From Vigna angularis (taxonomy: Eukaryota; Streptophyta; Magnoliopsida; Fabales; Fabaceae), in NCBI RefSeq assembly GCF_016808095.1, contig NC_068979.1, positions 27,609,960 through 27,673,959 on the forward strand: 64,000 bases of DNA, in the 5' to 3' direction. This document shows, one piece after another, positions 26,355 to 64,000 of this stretch. Position 1 is the first letter of the stretch, and the number at the start of each line of letters is the position of its first letter. The notes under the pieces are model-generated. The model did not search any database. It was not told the origin of the DNA and was given only the letters and a program-made list of their open reading frames with translations. The translations under genes and the position numbers were made by a program.

Positions 26355-27231
26355 TCAATCGGTGAAGTTTGTGATGCAGGCGTGAGGCTCAGTAGCCTTA
26401 GCAGCTGGAGATGGCTCAACTGCTGGTGAAGGTTGAACAGGGTTCCCAAGGAGTTCAGCAGGCAAATCAGGAATACCCTTCAAGTAGAAGGTGTAGAACA
26501 ACTTGAAAGGGAACACAAGTTGTTGAAGTTTGACTTGTCCATAGACACCTTCAAAGATTCCAGAACCTCCTGTAACAGCAAGGTATGTGTCTTGGTATGT
26601 GAGATAAGCTCCTTGAACTGATATATGGCCATAGTCTCCGAAGTAGAAGCTGTAAATGGCCTCATATCTGTCACCCTTTTTCTCAGGAACATGCTGTATG
26701 AGCACACATAAGCCTGCAGTTATCCCTAATCTCTTTTCCAAGTTTCCAGAGTATAATTTGTTGCTGAAAGGCACTAAATCTCCTAAAGAGTTCACTTCCT
26801 TCTGGCTTAGCTTCAGAAATGCAGGGCTGGCTCTGTCCCTTTCATTGATCTCATAGACAAAGAGTTCTTGAACTTTGACTGATAAATGAACAAATTTATT
26901 TGTGAGGAGTGCTAGCTAGTTCTCTACAACTAATGTTAAAAAAATGCTACTCAAAGCGGTTGCTGAGAGGAAACTAGTTCTCTAAGCACTTACCTGGCTT
27001 TTGAGAATCTTGATGCTGCTTTTGGTTATTGAAGAAGAATGCTGTGGTTGTGATGTGGTTGGTACTTCTTCTAGAGGTGGAGACAAGAGTAGGTGAGAAT
27101 TTTAATGTTTTTGTTGGGAGGGATTGAAAGAGACTAGAACCTATTTTCTTTCGGCTTTGAAGAGGAGAGATAGAACTTGAACGGGAGAGTTTGAGGGAAG
27201 AAATCATTTTCAGAGAGCTCATGGAAGCCAT
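26355..27231 (-). CDS. AOC: Allene oxide cyclase, chloroplastic
   Basis: Two exons on the minus strand, 27231-26994 and 26878-26355, joined across a 115-bp GT-AG intron in phase 1, give 253 residues, the usual length. The start is the ATG of [10 protein letters not shown]; the longer frame begins at a TTG and is not used. Residues 1 to about 75 are Ser/Thr/Lys-rich with few acids, a chloroplast transit peptide. The mature part begins [15 protein letters not shown] and contains the family blocks [67 protein letters not shown] and [13 protein letters not shown], ending in ITNFTD. The enzyme is a plastid beta-barrel trimer that cyclises the unstable allene oxide from 13-hydroperoxy-linolenate into cis-(+)-12-oxo-phytodienoic acid, precursor of jasmonates. 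All expected blocks are present and unbroken. A TTTATAAA word at about 27262-27269 is very close to the ATG and may or may not be the TATA box. Confidence 0.97.
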
Positions 27232-29004
27232 TGATGGTGATGAATGACTCGTCAAAGGAGCTTTATAAATGGAAAACTCAGAATATTATTGCTTTAGCTT
27301 TTGAAACGTGGATGTATTTTGGGACCTGTGAAAGGAAAATGAACGCTAAGGTTAAAAAAAGAGGCCCACTAGTGCTTTTTTTTTTCTCCCAAATTAGGAG
27401 TTTTCCTTTTACCATCTTCGTGAATTTTCTTTCCCTGGTCCTTTTTCTCAAGTATTAGAGTAAAAAAAACTTGGACATGTCACGTTTGGCTGCTATTTTA
27501 TATTTTAATATATATATATATATAATTCCATACGCATAAATATCACACTACTCATCGCTTGGCTTGGTCTTTCTTTATTAGAAAATGTAACTAAATGTCA
27601 ATAAACTAGGTTTCATGATAAGTTGGTACTCCTTAGCTACTGCTGCTGTTAATTTAATGTGCAAAACCATGTAATAGCTTGGATTCAATAAGAAACATGT
27701 AACGGCTTTTACTTCCTGCACCTCACAACTTTTTCTTGCACACCTCAAATTTTTCAAATAAATATTTTAGCTATTAAAAAAAGTGACTTTCGGATTACAT
27801 ATTTCTGAAGCTCTCCGGAACATTTTTAAAACAATTTTTTTGGAACAAAATATTTGAAACGTGATTTTCATAGCGTATGAAATATGTTTAAAAATCATTT
27901 TTTTAGAATAAAGTTTTAAAATAAACTTTCAAAACAAATAAAATGTTTCGAAAATAACTTTCTGAAATGATTTTATTTTCTATATATTTCTTCCGCTATT
28001 CTTCTTCCTCTACAACAGTGATGTGTTGAAGGCAGTGGTGGTAGTGATGATGTGGTGTGGTGTTAACAGTGAAGAGTGATTTTCTCAGTATTCGGAGGTT
28101 TCATTTAGTAATTTAGGGGTTCAGGAAGCAATTTCCCTTACAGCACTACTCGATTTAACATATGTCCAACCCAATTCCAATTGCACAGTGCTGGCAAGCT
28201 GAAAAGGCATTTTTGTCCTTATCTTTCTCTTCCCTTTTCCCCATTTTTTCTCATTGTCACACCGCCAACACTAACATTGTCTCGGGGGATTATTACTGAA
28301 TGGCAAGCCGCACATCGATTTTTTATCGATTAAGCTTTTTCTAATTCTAAATTTCTCTATATCAATATGAAATTTAATTCGAGATTTTTCAATTTTTTTA
28401 ATAAAACTCGTGTTATACATTATTACGTACTTTTAACATCACAGTTGCATTAACATATCAAAATATATTTATAATTTATCACATGAAAATTTATTTAAAA
28501 AAATAACAAAGATAAACAAAATATGGGAAATCATACCAAACCCACGTAGATAAGATGAAACGACCTTCCAAAAGGCATATATAAATCTAAATTTTGAAGA
28601 ATCCTATTATGAAAAAATTAAGCTTAAAACTCAAGGAGTTCCATGGCTGATGTCTTATATGAAAACTCAGTTTAACTTTTTTTTTCTTTAACTTCCTAAC
28701 ATAAAATTAAGCAATTGGTAGCCACTAGTTATCTGAGCAGAGGACTCTGAATGCACTGTCATACCTTCGTATTTTCTGATAGAAATATGTAGTTCTTAGT
28801 ATATGTCTCTAAACTGCTGCCATCATATATGAAATTTTATGCACTAGAGAATTCGGTATTGTAGCTCCGGAAGACAGTCTTTAGTTGCCTGAGCATAGTC
28901 TTCCAAAACCAAATTGATTTTAAGGCACATATTTACAATTTAGACACAAACTCTACTCAGAATTCATAACACGGAGAAGTCAAATTAAAAGAACAATTAC
29001 CATA
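27232..29004. other. Intergenic DNA between AOC and the aminopeptidase gene
   Basis: Carries the AOC 5' flank on the minus strand and the 3' flank of the aminopeptidase gene, both transcribed leftward. AT-rich; no further coding exon seen. A short (TA)n run lies near 27511-27523. Confidence 0.55.
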
Positions 29005-54721
<25,717 letters not shown>

Positions 54722-54977
54722 AGTGGAAGCAGGGAGTATGTGTGAGTCTTGGTTAGAGGATAACGGAATTCGAATCTTCGGGGGATTTTGAGGTTTTAGA
54801 ATGTTTTTGTCCAGGCTAAATAATTTTTATTTTTGGTAAATTTGTAAATTTTGTTTCTTAATTTTGATCTTTAGGGTTTATATTTATGAATATGGATATC
54901 TATAAAAATAAAGTAGAGATTTTTAATAATCTTTTATATTTTGCTTTTTGTTTTAATAAAGTTTTTATTTTTATTTT

Positions 54978-56568
54978 GGTTTAATACTTTATTTTACGTT
55001 CATTTTTTTTTAATAATGTCAATTCAGTCCATCATTTTTAAAAGTGTTTAAAATTGGTTCACTTATTAAATTTTACGTCAACACGTGGAATTTTAAGTTG
55101 TATGCGTGGTGATTTTATTATTTTTTTATTAGTTTTGGTTTATCTGCGTCACTTATGAAATGGAGTTATGAAATGAAATGTTAAATGGCTTTTTCTTCCT
55201 CTTTCTCCCACCATAGCCAAACAAATTTGTATCTTCATCTTCTTCTTCCAACACCATGCATCACCCACCCTCACCCTCTTTCCTTCTCTGTCATGAACAA
55301 TATTCCTCTTTCTAATTGTTAAGAAAATAAAATTGATCAATCCCACTAAAACTATATTAAAACATGTACTGGCATTGGTTCGTTTACAAGCTTAATCTTA
55401 AGCAAGACTTGCACCTGTTCCCATCTTTCTAAAAGAAATATCTTGTTAAAATCCAAAGGGGACCAGAAACTTGTCTCAGATTGTAAAAATCTCATTAAAA
55501 GCTCATGCCCCAACATTTATTCTTCTCAATTCCTTATCGAAACTCGAAAAAAATCCCGTTTCTAAAGCTTAAGTTGCGTCAAGATCTTCTCATTAGGCAG
55601 AAGATGGTGTTGGTGTTGTCAAAAGAAAGATGGATGCTTGCAAATCTGGACTCATTTGGATCATACAGAGCCCATTTGGTTACACTTTTGGTATCAGGTA
55701 GACAAAATGGACATGTTAAAAGGTCATGGAGCGACATCAACAAAATTTTGGTTTCATCAAACGCAGTTATGCCAGACAGTTTCATGTTCATCAACAAAAT
55801 CAACACTCTCACCCCCCAAATCGCGCAACTTGCACAAAAGATTAAAGAAACCCAATTCGCAGACCCAAATACCCAAGGAAAACCCCAATTGTAAGAACCA
55901 GATTCAAAAATCCCCAAATTCCAGATTTCATAAACCCTAGTCAGAAACAGAGCACAGGGAAAGAACAAAAGTCCTTTGCAGAGTCGAATTAGAGAAGGAG
56001 AAAACGAAAATCCGAAAAGGAACCCCAAGATCCCCCAAACGAAACCCCAAGCCAACGCCATGCACTGCCACGAAAACACCCACTAACTAAGACCGTCGTC
56101 GTTGTAGAGATGCCGGCGAACGAACCCACACATCGTGGAGATGAGTCGCGTTTGAGCCACTAGACCTAGCCTCCCTTCCTACGAAACGAACCAGGATGGG
56201 AAGAAAAAGAAGGCTACTTTGCTAAGATCAAAACAGCAGCAGAGATGAGGGACAAGAAAAGGTGTCTCCCTTCTCTGCCAAAAACATTAATTATAAATAA
56301 AAGTGATTAAAAAGAAAACAATAATCCAAATTAATTATAATTAAAGCAAATACTAAACACGTCACCACCCATACAATTTAAAAGAATGACATGTTACTAA
56401 TATTTTCTGCCAAATTCATCTATTATTAACACCGTTTATTTCTATTTAACAGAAGGGACGACGTTGACGCAAAATTTAATAATTGATAACTAATTTCAAA
56501 CACTTTTATAATAAGGGACTGAATTGATATTATTCAGTAAAACTGAGGACAAAATAAGATATTAAACC
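54978..56568. mobile_element. Mutator-like element with long TIRs and 9-bp target duplication
   Basis: Ends GGTTTAATA (54978) and TATTAAACC (56568) are inverted, and the similarity continues inward: TCAATTCAGTCC, AAAAGTGTTT, TTATTAAATTTT and GCGTCAAC all recur in inverted order over more than 100 bases on each side. TTTTATTTT lies immediately outside both ends (54969-54977 and 56569-56577), a perfect 9-bp duplication as Mutator elements make, though of low complexity. The 1.3-kb interior has overlapping open frames on both strands (55505-55894 and 56079-55579) and a more GC-rich part at 55900-56250. No transposase is seen. It is a non-autonomous, possibly Pack-MULE-like element about 255 bp upstream of the aminopeptidase ATG. 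Confidence 0.8.
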
Positions 56569-56577
56569 TTTTATTTT

Positions 56578-57619
56578 TATAAAACTTTTAGAGCCGACTG
56601 TTGATTTTGTTTTTTAATATAAAAAGTGTTATAAGTATTAATATTGTGTGTGGGTGGGTGTGTATGTGTGAAGTCACATGTTTGTAGAGAATCATCATCA
56701 TCACCATCCTTAGAAGCATGTTCTAGCAAAGAAAAATCTATATATGCATTGCATTGGGTAAAACGATCATCATTTAAGCATCAATCATCTCAATATATAT
56801 TTACATCACCATAGGACACCATGGATAGAGGCCTTGCATCAATGACCTTGTCATACCAGGTCATATCATTCATGTCTATATTCTCATCTTATCTAATGAG
56901 GGATGTCAATCGTCTTATGCCACGGTTATTGTCCTCAATCACTTATATCTCTATTGATAATTGAACAACGTCTATCATGCATTGTTGAAGATCATTAACC
57001 ACAAGACTCAACCTTAGAGTCATATCCAACTGCATTTGTTCAATGTTTGCTTAATGTTGTGCTTTGGCAGCTTCCTTCTCAAACTAAATGAAGGGGTTAA
57101 TGACTATTATGAAGCTAGGATTTTCATTTAAAGAATGGAGCAGTTCAATTCTCCATTATCTTCATTGGTAGCTCTTATGTGTATATGCCAACTGGATGCA
57201 TGGTCCTAATGAATAGGATACAGTATGCAATAGAAGTCTTGCTCCACTTCCGTACAAACTTGTCCTTGAAGGCAGACTCCCACATTTTAGAATGAAAGAG
57301 GACAAGTTGATTGACCTTGTCAGTAGTGGATGGAAAAAACACGAATCGACTCTTTTCAGAGACGTGACTCCTAAATTGTGCATTGTAGGATGATGTTGAA
57401 AAGGATATTATGAATCACTTTTCACAATGGGATCAAGTTTTAGCTCTTCACAACGACGTTTGCTCTTGGTGTTGGTTGTGGCACACCATATAATTGTTTG
57501 GGTTTCGAATGGAGTTAGTTAATATATTAGTTGTTGGAGTCTCATTGTTAGTTAATGTATTAGTCATTTTTGTCAGTTTTATTGCATAGATAAATGAGAA
57601 GGACGAATTCTGGAATGAA
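56578..57619. other. Intergenic DNA, unassigned
   Basis: No open frame with a recognisable domain. The stretch 56820-57450 has moderately balanced base composition and could be decayed transposon coding sequence, but I cannot assign it. Confidence 0.4.
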
Positions 57620-57958
57620 GAAAATTCAACATTCTATACTGGTTGCAGTGACTAACTGGTATAAAACAATGTCACTCTGTATATCAATTCTCGGTCTAAC
57701 TAGTATAGGAAATCTTTGTAATTTATTATAATTTTGTCATTGTGTCACTTTCTATACTGGTTGTAGGTCCAACTAGTTTAGAAAAACTTTGTAATTTATC
57801 ACAATTTTGTCATTGTGCCTCTTTCTATACCAGTTGGAGTTAGAACCGGTAAAAGAAGTCTTACAATATTTACTATTATGCCACCATGTCATATTTTATA
57901 CTTGGTGAATTATAACTAGTATAAAAAGTCGCTATAAAAAACGTGTTTTACACTAGTG
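57620..57958 (+). mobile_element. CACTA-like terminus with about 73-bp subterminal repeats
   Basis: Three to four diverged units carrying TTTCTATAC-GGTT and GTAATTTAT-A-AATTTTGTCA lead to GTTTTACACTAGTG, ending at 57958; reversed, this is a CACTAGTG terminus. The same units occur at 7995-8242. The opposite end is not identified, so this is a remnant or one end of an element. Confidence 0.6.
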
Positions 57959-58658
57959 TGATGACATACCTCTGATTAAGAGACCTACCATCAAGAGTTA
58001 TGGTTAAGAGGATACAAAAAAACTAAATTTTCTCTTAACATGACAGACTCAAACTAAAGTTGACGTGAGCTAAGGAGGATGTGAAGAACTAGCCAAAACT
58101 GTATATTCGTAAATATTAGATTATGATTGTAGTTTTAATCTTTATATTCTAGACCTAATAATATAGGATTTTCTTTGGGCCTAGATGATTTTTGAGCCTA
58201 GAATGGAGTTTGAATCCAGAAAGAGTTGGGCTTGAGAAGAGGAGATACATTAATCCTAATTTGGTGCGATAGATTGGAGAGAAAACTATGATTAATGTTT
58301 TTCATTGTGAGCCTACAAGCATGAAAGATATGACTTGCTTATGTGGCAAGTTAAATTTGTGCCATTGCTCCTTTTGACTTCGAAATTTAATTTCTTGACT
58401 CAATTTTTTTTTAGATCACTTTTTTCTTTTTTTCTATTTGATCTTGTAAAAATTATAGTGTAGTGAAAAACCATTTATAATTAGATGAGTGTATATTTGC
58501 ATAATTTATTTTCTCAGTTGGATGTGTACTACTAGCCTATTTAACTTGGCCATTCAGTTCTGACATTTAAGTAAACAATTAAATAAAGACTTTCTAAACT
58601 GAAAATTTTCACCAATTCCTCACCGTTTCATGTATATTAAAAGTTATATTTTAGATTT

Positions 58659-58744
<86 letters not shown>

Positions 58745-61484
58745 ATAACTGAGATGGATTTATTTTTATATTTAGATTTGTTTATTAATATATGTGCTGT
58801 TATTGAAGGTAGTTGAGAATTGTTTAATTAATTAATCATGTGTTGTGCTACCCAATTCAAAGCAAGCATTTGAAATCAACAATTTTCGTAGCATGATGTT
58901 ATGCAACATGTGGCAGGACATAAGCTGCACAATTAAGTCATTAAAAATCTCAATAAAAACAAGAGGACAATTGTTATAAGGTTCCCGTGAACTTCTTGCT
59001 TGCGTGGAAACTGTAAGGAAGGTACTGGCAAATTATATTTAGAATTAGTATCAATTTTAAATAAATTTCAGCTTGTAACATTTTCTGTATTATTATATAT
59101 ACTAATATTAACAAAACTTTCATTTTAAGCAATATAATATAAATGTTGGAACATTGTCAACTTTAAAAAATGACGTAGCTGCTCATTCATAATAAAGGGT
59201 TTGACAAAAACCTCGTCGACGGAAATTTTAGGCAAAAAAACATTGTCAACGTTGCTAACTAGCAAGATAGTTGGGTCCTAACTGATCATATATATATATT
59301 GTCAACTGCAAAATCATATTATTGTAGTGTGAGATAAACAGAACAATGATTATAAACTAACCAAAATATTAGTAAAATTTTATTGTTAATTATCTCACAG
59401 TAATAGTTGCAATGGCATCTGAAATTGTTTTTATTAGGTGCATTTACTCAAACATTTTATAGTGTTCTTAGTTTCACACAACATGTAAGAATGAAAGACC
59501 AACTACGTTAAGCCATTCAAAACAATTAATATATTTTGTATCATGTTATGATTTATTCCCTGCTTTCAACTATAAGTGCGTTGAAGTTTCGTGGTAAACG
59601 GTACAAGAGTTCAGCCTATTACCATGGTATAAAAAATAATTTTTAAGAGATTAACTTTTAAGTTTAAAAAAAGTATATAAATTGATGTTTGCATTTCTTT
59701 ATTTATATGCTGTAAATTCTTTTTATTTTTAATTAATTTGAAATTTTTATCATATTTTAAAAAATTATGATATTATTTTAAAAAATAATTTTAAACTTAA
59801 ATAAATTATATAAAATCTATTTATAAAATAATATTTATACTCAGTTTATATATTAAAAATTCATCTTATATGTGACTAATATGATATCTTTAATATAATT
59901 TAATTAAGTGGTTATTTTTAAAAGAAATAATTAACTGAATCTGAACAGTAGGTAGCTAGTATGCTACTACGAAAATTATATATCTATAACTATTTGAGCT
60001 TTATGGATATGATGAATCAACATATATGTATATAGTAGTTTACGAAAAGAATAATGTGGAAAATTAATTTGGTCCCTTTCGATTCGATATATATCAACTT
60101 GTAGATAGCGATTTGACCATTGAGATGCTTTGAAATTTTCTTAAAAGAAGCAAGGGACAATGAACTATTATTAACATATGTATATTAAGTAATCTCTACA
60201 ACGACACAATCATGCATATTTAGAGTAGAGTTTTTCAAAAATAAGAAATGGATGATTACTGTTGTAGTTATGCACCGGAAACCAAGTTTACAAGATTAAC
60301 AAATTTAGAATAGTGTAAAAATATAGTCATAATCCGGTAAGCAATATGGCAACAGGCAAAGAGAAAAAACTGTACTAAAAGTTCATTGATTCCAAAAGCA
60401 CATTGTCTGAACTGGTGAAGAGAATATAAAGAAGAACAAAACAGAAGAATATGTTGTGTAGTAAAGGAATACGGATAAGTTATCTGATACCTGTCAACAT
60501 TATTCTTTCCGAAATTTGACGAGGGGATAAGAACATTATGTAAAAATGGTTAGTATAGTAGTGAAGAGGATAAGTATATAATGAGGTTTAGGTTAAAAAA
60601 ATAATATAAGAATTAGAAGCAATGTGGAAGTGATATGAATATGGTGAGGTTGAAATGGAGCATATGCGAAGAATCGTGGTTTTCAAAATGATATTGGTAT
60701 TCGCAATAACATGTCTCGAGCAAAATCTGAGTTCCAGATTCTGCAGTAGTGCCGAATTATGCCACAAAGAAAGCTTCATGAAAAGTTGACCGTTCCAAAA
60801 GCGACGTACTGGGAAGGGTTTTTAAGATTAGAAGCAATGAGGGTATGTACAGTGTACACAACACAATCACCATGCCCACTTGCCAACAAGCCTCTTTCTT
60901 TATTGGACAAATGTCTCATTATCAACTTGTTCACACTTTCTTAGCTAAGGGTCCCCCTCTCCTTCATGCCACCAAAACCATTTTTTTATTTATTTATGAG
61001 TATTTCTCACAACATGCCAAAACAACTCATTATGATGATTACCCAAAATACACACCACCAAAATTAATTAGTTTCCACAATTACAACCCCCTCTAACCAT
61101 CATACTTTTCATTCGCCTAACAAAAAACTTGTTTTTTGTATGTCAACACTGATATTTTGGGAAACCTATGTCCCATATTTCCCTCAACCCCCACAACACT
61201 AAAAAAAGAAACATCAGATGCCATCAACATAATCATCATTCAAACGATTCAACATGTACAATTAAACAGTTATCCTTTCTTCTTTTCTTTTTTTTACTTC
61301 TCCTTTTTTTTCCCTTGTACAGTTTGGTCACATTACACCTAATTTCTGCGTCTAATTAAGTAATATACAATCCACCTTTTGCAACTTGCCTCTGCACCGC
61401 CGTTCTTGTACCTTCTTCCTTTCATCAGTCACAAAAAGAAAAAAAAAACAAAAACAAAACAAAAACGAAGTTTCTAACGTAATG
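57959..61484. other. Intergenic DNA between the aminopeptidase and RAV genes
   Basis: AT-rich, with a (TA)n(TG)n microsatellite and no credible coding region. The last 100-300 bases before 61485 probably hold the 3' untranslated region of the minus-strand RAV gene. Confidence 0.5.
58664..58743. repeat. Compound (TA)n(GT)n microsatellite
   Basis: About 28 TA units run directly into about 12 GT units. Confidence 0.97.
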
Positions 61485-62657
61485 TTACAAAGCACCAATA
61501 ATCTTAGGTTTCTTGCTACACTCCAACGAAAACAGCTCCATTTCTCTTCTTTTGCCATTGCAGAACCCGGGAATAGTTCCGCTTGCATTATTGTTACCAT
61601 TCGGCTCCGAACCGGGTAGTTTCAAAATGTTAACGCCGAAGAGCCGAACCATCTGAATCGGTTCAACAACCGGTCCCACCGGACCGAACAACCCAACCTC
61701 GTTAACATTATTATTCCGCGCCTTCCAATCGATGTAGAGCTGCTTGTCCGGTCCGGTGGACCGGTGAAAGCAAACCGTGTCACCGGCTTTCAGATTCTTT
61801 TCTTTAACGAACCGGCTCCAACCTTTGGTCAAAACGTAGCTCTGGCTACTGTTCCAATACGAGTACCGGAATCGCCACACTTTCCCCGCAACGTCTTCGA
61901 AGTTCAACAAAACGCCCTTCGCCGCCGTCGCGCTAACGCCGTTAGCGCTATGCAACGGGAAGTGCTTCTCCGCGTGTTGCTTCGGGATCACCAACCGATT
62001 CAGCTTCCCCACGTCGCTCGGGGTAACCGCCTTCTCGAACAGCTGCTCACGCGCCTTTACAAAACACGCGCCAGCGATCGAGTTACCGTTCCCGGCCGCG
62101 GCGGCTCCGCCGCGCCGCCGTACGACTCCGCGGCTGCGCTTGCTCTGCTCAAGCTCGTCATTGTACGTGTGTTTCCTGAGCATGTCGACGATTTCCGACT
62201 TGGAATGCGAGTTGAGAAACTCGGCCTCGCCGTCCTCGTCGTCGCCCTCTCCGGCGCCGCCGGATACCGGCTTGAAGTTGGTGACCGCGTCCTTGCCGCG
62301 GAAGCGCTGCGCGGCGATGTCGTATGCCCTGGCCGCCTCGTCTTCCTCGTTGAAGGTTCCCAGCCACACGCGCTGGTGCTTCTCGTAAATCTGCGCGCCC
62401 CAGCGGCCGTTGGGCTGCGGCACGACGCCTTTGTACTTTGACGAGGGAAGCTTCCTGGATTCGACCTCGGTGTTTCCACCGCCGTCAGGATCTACGATTG
62501 CGCTGGCGCCGCTGCCGACGCGACACAAGGTGGTGGAGGGCGGCGGAGGAGAAGGATTGTTGGACGAAAGCAGAAGGAGCTTGTCCTCGGATGAGACGGT
62601 GGGGGAAAGGCTGATGGAGAGTGATTCAGTGGTGGTACTCTCATCCATGCAGTCCAT
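61485..62657 (-). CDS. RAV1: RAV/TEMPRANILLO-type AP2/B3 transcription factor
   Basis: Intronless 390-residue protein from a true ATG ([10 protein letters not shown]); class members are about 330-400 residues and usually intronless. A Ser-rich N-terminus is followed by one AP2 domain at about 74-129 ([17 protein letters not shown], then RVWLGTF and [15 protein letters not shown]). The B3 domain spans about 200-312 ([51 protein letters not shown]). RLFGV at 338-342 is the repression motif of B3 repressors. Known members bind bipartite CAACA/CACCTG sites in the nucleus and repress flowering and growth genes such as FT; which RAV this is cannot be fixed by eye. An Ala/Arg/Gly run (about 176-191) links the domains. 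The coding sequence is markedly GC-rich compared with its surroundings, especially 61900-62500. Confidence 0.96.
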   Translation of the reverse strand: MDCMDESTTTESLSISLSPTVSSEDKLLLLSSNNPSPPPPSTTLCRVGSGASAIVDPDGGGNTEVESRKLPSSKYKGVVPQPNGRWGAQIYEKHQRVWLGTFNEEDEAARAYDIAAQRFRGKDAVTNFKPVSGGAGEGDDEDGEAEFLNSHSKSEIVDMLRKHTYNDELEQSKRSRGVVRRRGGAAAAGNGNSIAGACFVKAREQLFEKAVTPSDVGKLNRLVIPKQHAEKHFPLHSANGVSATAAKGVLLNFEDVAGKVWRFRYSYWNSSQSYVLTKGWSRFVKEKNLKAGDTVCFHRSTGPDKQLYIDWKARNNNVNEVGLFGPVGPVVEPIQMVRLFGVNILKLPGSEPNGNNNASGTIPGFCNGKRREMELFSLECSKKPKIIGAL

Positions 62658-62794
62658 TTTGAGTAAATTATTATTTTGTATGAATTTGAAGTGAGAAAGG
62701 AAAGAAGAGAGGAAGGATGGTTTGTTAGTTTGTTTGACTAAGAGGTAGCAGGAGAGATGTGTTTGGGTGGGAATAGGGGTTGTTTGAGGGGGTA

Positions 62795-62802
62795 ATATAT
62801 AG
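62795..62802 (-). promoter_or_regulatory. Candidate TATA box of the RAV gene
   Basis: CTATATATTA on the minus strand about 140 bases upstream of the ATG, preceded by a CT-rich leader. Spacing fits a plant core promoter. Confidence 0.5.
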
Positions 62803-63270
62803 AGAAAGAAGGTGTCCCTAGTAAATGTGTTATTTTAATATTATCCTAAGTGGAAAAGGAAATATGCTTAGTTGGGAGAATTTATTAATGATGAGGTGTA
62901 GTTGGATATATAGTATGTGTTTAATAATAATAATGTTGTAAATGGAAGAGAGAGTGTAAGTGTGGGGTGTGGGTCAACTGGGATGGATGGGTGAGGGAGT
63001 AGGAAGATTCATGGTGTGGGAAGGAGAGGGTAAAAAGGAGAAGAAGACTGAGTGTTGTGGGCTTTGTATGTGAGGTGGGTCCTACTTTATTATCAAGTTG
63101 ATGGGGTTCACATGAGAGGAGGGTGGACCTTGATTTAGTGAAGTTCATCCCCCCTGTACAACTCTTTTCTTTTTTTTTTTCTTTAACCCCCATCTATTAT
63201 TATTTGGTCTTCTTTTAATGCTGATAAACATAATATGTAGTGTAAAAAAGGAAAGTGAAAGAGGTAAATG

Positions 63271-63305
63271 GGTGGTGGTGGTGATGGTGGTGGTGGTGGT
63301 GGTGG
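63271..63305. repeat. (GGT)n microsatellite
   Basis: GGTGGT repeat with one GAT interruption. Confidence 0.9.
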
Positions 63306-63829
63306 GGTTTTAGTTTTATTGGAGGCATGGATATGCATTGAAGAAGGGACATGGTGATCCAACAACAAATTCTTACCCTCTCCCTCCTAATTTGTCCCCA
63401 CTTGCCTTCATCTCATTCGTTCCACTTTGTCTTATTAGCCAGGTTCAAGCCCAGTAGTATCTTCTCTCCAAAATAAAACAAAACAACCACAAAATTAGAA
63501 ACACAAAAATCTCATATTTCCTTCAAGTGGGAGGAGGGTGCTTTCTCTTGTTTGTTCTCTGCATTCATTGTCCAAAATGAAACTTCTTAGAATGACTTGG
63601 AAGAACGCTTCAAGGTACAGATTGAGACAACCCTTGTGCTGCATTATATAACCATCCCACCCATTTTATTCATTCATTCAGACAAACTGTGTTGGGGCCA
63701 CACTCTCTTCTCTTGGATAACCTCATACTTTCACACAACGGTTACTCGGTTAATAATCCAAAAATAATAATACTTTTAATAACATTTTAACATCATCATA
63801 TAATTTTATTTTTGGTTCAAAATTGTTTC

Positions 63830-63833
<4 letters not shown>

Positions 63834-63863
<30 letters not shown>
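63834..63863. repeat. (TAA)n microsatellite
   Basis: About nine to ten TAA units. Confidence 0.95.
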
Positions 63864-64000
63864 TAAATCAATCACATGATAATACATACGGTGTTTAAAA
63901 TGTTATGAAAAATGTTGTCCAAATATATTATCCATTATCGAATGCCTTCCGAAATTGCATTTCAAAATAATAATATTATTATTATTTTATTATGTACGGA

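Larger units (their letters stand above)
62803..64000. other. RAV upstream region and intergenic DNA
   Basis: G/T-rich stretches on the plus strand with low-complexity frames, no supported gene. Contains a (GGT)n run at 63271-63305 and a (TAA)n run at 63834-63863. Probably includes promoter-distal sequence of the RAV gene. Confidence 0.5.

Noticed and set aside
26433..26856. Plus-strand open frames within AOC
   Set aside because: Antisense shadows of the clear AOC exon 2.
26985..27015. AGAATCTTGATGCTGC resembles part of miR172
   Set aside because: It lies at the AOC exon 1 splice border, encodes transit-peptide residues on the other strand and lacks the full mature sequence and hairpin.
61764..62441. 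225-residue plus-strand frame
   Set aside because: Antisense shadow of the RAV coding sequence, caused by its GC-rich codon use.

Overview
The window is nuclear DNA of a flowering plant, most likely a papilionoid legume. The support is split genes with GT-AG introns, an AT-rich background, plant-only gene families (WIP zinc finger, allene oxide cyclase, RAV AP2/B3 factor, plastid methionine aminopeptidase) and dense LTR retrotransposons. The legume assignment is an inference from protein and repeat style; I could not run a search.

Only four host genes are convincing. From left to right: a two-exon WIP-domain C2H2 zinc-finger transcription factor on + (14849-16412); a two-exon plastid allene oxide cyclase of jasmonate synthesis on - (26355-27231); a ten-exon plastid methionine aminopeptidase 1 on - (29005-54721); and an intronless RAV/TEMPRANILLO-type AP2/B3 repressor on - (61485-62657). 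All four reading frames are intact. They do not form a pathway or operon; jasmonate synthesis and plastid N-terminal protein processing share only the organelle.

The rest is repeat sequence and AT-rich intergenic DNA. Region 1-9000 holds a Ty3/gypsy (Athila/Tat-like) remnant and a CACTA-like remnant. Region 9000-20700 is mostly unassigned intergenic DNA around the WIP gene. Region 20700-24200 is an old minus-strand Copia interrupted by a younger plus-strand gag-protease-only Copia element.

The aminopeptidase gene is stretched to 25.7 kb because introns 2, 3, 5, 7, 8 and 9 are filled with LTR elements: Copia and gypsy fragments, a TRIM, two solo LTRs with target duplications, and two complete gag-only LTR elements. 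A 1.6-kb Mutator-like element with long inverted repeats and a 9-bp target duplication sits about 250 bp upstream of its start codon.

The most interesting system is the pair of gag-only LTR elements (37914-40563 on + and 44427-46567 on -). They share the same primer-binding site, gag head and PPPKPPDLNW...LEDKVV tail. The middle of each carries a different apparent host exon: a CAMTA-like IQ-motif segment in one and a DUF632-like segment in the other. This looks like a retroelement family that swaps captured host coding sequence into a fixed slot.
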